Assembly (NCBI RefSeq): GCF_001650635.1
Contig: NZ_LWQU01000145.1
Coordinates: 1-32,298 of the forward strand
Source of the DNA: Magnetospirillum moscoviense
Lineage (GTDB): Bacteria; Pseudomonadota; Alphaproteobacteria; Rhodospirillales; Magnetospirillaceae
Length of the DNA stretch: 32,298 nt
Reading direction: 5' to 3'
Shown: piece after piece, positions 31,226 through 32,298 of the stretch
Layout: every line of letters starts with the position of its first letter
How positions within the stretch are numbered: position 1 is the stretch's first letter
The notes under the pieces: model-generated
Told to the model about the DNA's origin: nothing
The model's input: the letters and a program-made list of their open reading frames with translations, nothing else
The model's database searches: none
Translations under genes and position numbers: made by a program

Positions 31226-31286
31226 CGAACTCCCCCCTCCCGGTGGCGACGCCCGTCCTGTGGATCTCCTTGTCAGCTATTGGGTG

Positions 31287-31315
31287 TATTCGCATGAGGC
31301 GGTAATGATTGTCAA
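31287..31315 (-). promoter_or_regulatory. Putative sigma-70 promoter for the binding-protein gene
   Basis: Reading the minus strand, TTGACA (31315-31310) as -35 and CGAATA (31292-31287) as -10 are separated by 17 bases. It lies about 62 bases ahead of the binding-protein ATG and just downstream of the XRE stop. The -35 is perfect and the -10 is poor. Confidence 0.4.
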
Positions 31316-31326
31316 TCGCCACAAGG

Positions 31327-31773
31327 TCATGGTTCGGGCATGTCGGCCAGGACCTTCGCCAGGTCCTGGACCCGGCGGCGGATCCGGTGGTCGGTGATGG
31401 CGCGATAGGCGCGGATCAACTCGATGACGTCATGCTGGAATTGCAGCGCGCCCGCGCCGGGAACCGGCATCGCGGCGGCCATGCGGGGAACGGCTGCGGC
31501 TTCGACCTCGGCGCTCATGTCGGCGAAGAAATAGTCGACCGACACACCCAGGACGCGGGCGACGTCGTAAAGCCGCGACGCCCCCACGCGGTTGGAGCCA
31601 TTTTCGTATTTCTGGATCTGCCGAAAGCTTAAGCCCAGCAGGTTGGCCAGCTCTCCCTGACTCAGGCGCAATTCCACCCGCCGTCGTTTCAGGCGGGCGC
31701 CGACATGCGCATCCACAGGGCTAGGTCCATCGTCATTAATGCCGCCACTGGTCAAGGCGTCGCCCCCATCCAA
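31327..31773 (-). CDS. XRE-family helix-turn-helix regulator, paralogue of the gene at 27537
   Basis: This is a 148-residue Cro/C1-type regulator: helix-turn-helix from about residue 24 to 86 (VGARLKRRRVELRLSQGELANLL, LSFRQIQKYENGSNRVGASRL), a variable middle and a C-terminal helix (ELIRAYRAITDHRIRRRVQDLAKVL). It shares the QKYE/N-G-x-NRVGASRL core and the C-terminal helix with the regulator at 27537-28022. No ATG is in a suitable place: TTG 31773 or TTG 31755 is the likely start. A short dyad CTCG-AATA-CGAG (31776-31787) lies just upstream and could be an autoregulatory site. It shares a strand with the binding-protein gene downstream. Confidence 0.88.
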   Translation of the reverse strand: MDGGDALTSGGINDDGPSPVDAHVGARLKRRRVELRLSQGELANLLGLSFRQIQKYENGSNRVGASRLYDVARVLGVSVDYFFADMSAEVEAAAVPRMAAAMPVPGAGALQFQHDVIELIRAYRAITDHRIRRRVQDLAKVLADMPEP

Positions 31774-31967
31774 CCTCGAATACGAGTTTGCATGGTATAT
31801 TATTCGCGGGAAGGATGTAAGTGGTCCGATGCCAGCGGTGTGTGGTCGCGGCCGGACAGGCGCCAGGCCGGTACCAACTCAAAAGATCACACCGAGGATT
31901 TCCGGACGATGGGTGTCCGAAATCTCTGTGGTGGCCGTAGGAAGCGTCAGGTAAATCAAGGAGTAGA
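31774..31967. other. Intergenic region without a supported gene
   Basis: From the XRE gene's TTG to the tRNA fragment I see no gene I can support. It contains the CTCG/CGAG dyad next to the XRE start and an AT-rich TATATTATT stretch (about 31796-31804) that could be a -10 region for the minus-strand XRE gene. The short open frames here have no ribosome-binding site or family match. The next gene-free piece, 32022-32153, is AT-richer and contains the short dyad GGACA-AC-TGTCC. Confidence 0.4.
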
Positions 31968-32021
31968 TGGTGGGCGATGCAGGGATTGAACCTGCGACCC
32001 CACCGGTGTGAAGGGTGTGCT
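31968..32021 (-). pseudogene. 3' fragment of a tRNA-Val(CAC) gene, putative attachment-site scar
   Basis: Read on the minus strand, this is the 3' portion of a tRNA. It has an anticodon loop TTCACAC (anticodon CAC, valine), a variable loop, a T arm with GCAGG/CCTGC around TTCAATC, the acceptor 3' strand ATCGCCC and an encoded ACCA end (CCA at 31970-31968). The 5' half is absent: no GGGCGAT acceptor strand or D arm lies upstream at 32022-32100. The anticodon stem has a C-C mismatch next to the loop. Integrative elements that enter tRNA 3' ends leave such duplicated 3' pieces. The orientation puts the element to the right (beyond 32021) and the ancestral chromosome to the left. Confidence 0.75.
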
Positions 32022-32153
32022 AGATTGTAACTTCAATCCCTTACGTTTCCAGGCGATGACGATAGAGTGCCGTTTTGAGCCGTGTATTTACCTGGTTTCC
32101 GGACAACTGTCCTGATTGGATTACTCGGGTATTTCGGGATTTCGGGACAACCC

Positions 32154-32298
32154 TAGCAGCCTGTCGGACTTAACCTGACGCCGGGGACATGGCAGAATCG
32201 TGGGCACAACAGATCGCCCGCTGATGGATATCCCCCGGCATGAGCAACTTCCGCCAGATTGACCGCGACACCGGCTTCTTATTGCCGCCGTCCATTGA
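32154..32298 (+). mobile_element. Left end of an IS1182-type insertion sequence (runs off the window)
   Basis: TAGCAGCCTGTCGGACTTAA at 32154 resembles the terminal inverted repeats of IS1182-group elements. The transposase start follows at 32240, in the same orientation. The right end and target-site duplication are outside the window. The element lies on the side of the tRNA scar where an integrated element is expected. Confidence 0.65.
32240..32298 (+). CDS. IS1182-type transposase, N-terminal fragment
   Basis: ATG 32240 opens a frame to the window end, encoding MSNFRQIDRDTGFLLPPSI and then an acidic residue. This is the characteristic N-terminus of IS1182/IS5-like DDE transposases (a R-x-x-x-R-D-T-x-x-L-x-P-P-S-x-D type start). 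Only 19 complete codons are inside the window, so completeness is unknown. Confidence 0.7.
   Translation, partial: MSNFRQIDRDTGFLLPPSI

Noticed and set aside
31968-32043. A complete tRNA gene at the right edge
   Set aside because: The 5' acceptor strand would not pair with ATCGCCC beyond three bases and no D arm is present, so only the 3' part is tRNA-like.

Overview
The window is a GC-rich, gene-dense stretch of a free-living alphaproteobacterial chromosome. The encoded families and gene order (dnaB, alr, an MlaE/MlaF pair, radA, cvpA, purF, with nifJ and a HupT/HupR-type two-component pair nearby) suggest a member of the Rhodospirillales, plausibly Magnetospirillum-like. That placement is an inference from protein character. 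No rRNA gene, intact tRNA gene or CRISPR array is visible.

Layout. The left edge (1-740, minus) holds the 5' part of an odd open frame: a tyrosine-recombinase core-binding domain that continues in frame into TPR-like helices. From 970 to 4806 (minus) lie four genes: two tandem paralogues of a family I do not recognise, a VOC/glyoxalase-fold protein and another unknown. From 4962 to 18707 (minus) runs a housekeeping cluster, read in transcription order as dnaB, alr, mlaE, mlaF, then two consecutive pairs of a periplasmic solute-binding protein plus a membrane histidine kinase, then radA, cvpA, purF and an SDR dehydrogenase. Several junctions overlap as ATGA or TGATG, so much of it is probably cotranscribed. 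The two sensor pairs look like an insertion into an otherwise housekeeping run.

From 18.8 to 23.5 kb are a small secreted protein, a HupT-like kinase with a HupR/HoxA-like sigma-54 activator, and a divergent plus-strand set: a PilZ-domain protein, a FecR-domain protein and an OmpA-type lipoprotein. A strong hairpin terminator separates the last of these from nifJ (23582-27178, minus), a full-length pyruvate:ferredoxin/flavodoxin oxidoreductase.

From 27.5 to 31.8 kb is a quorum-sensing locus: an XRE-family regulator, a LuxR-type receptor, a LuxI-type acyl-homoserine-lactone synthase starting at GTG, and two tiny genes translationally linked behind it. It ends in a 240-bp run of five hairpins, two of which are inverted copies of one repeat. 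Convergent to it are an orphan amino-acid-binding protein and a second XRE regulator paralogous to the first.

The right edge carries a truncated 3' piece of a tRNA-Val(CAC) gene, oriented as expected for the far attachment scar of an element lying to the right, followed by the start of an IS1182-type insertion sequence that runs out of the window.
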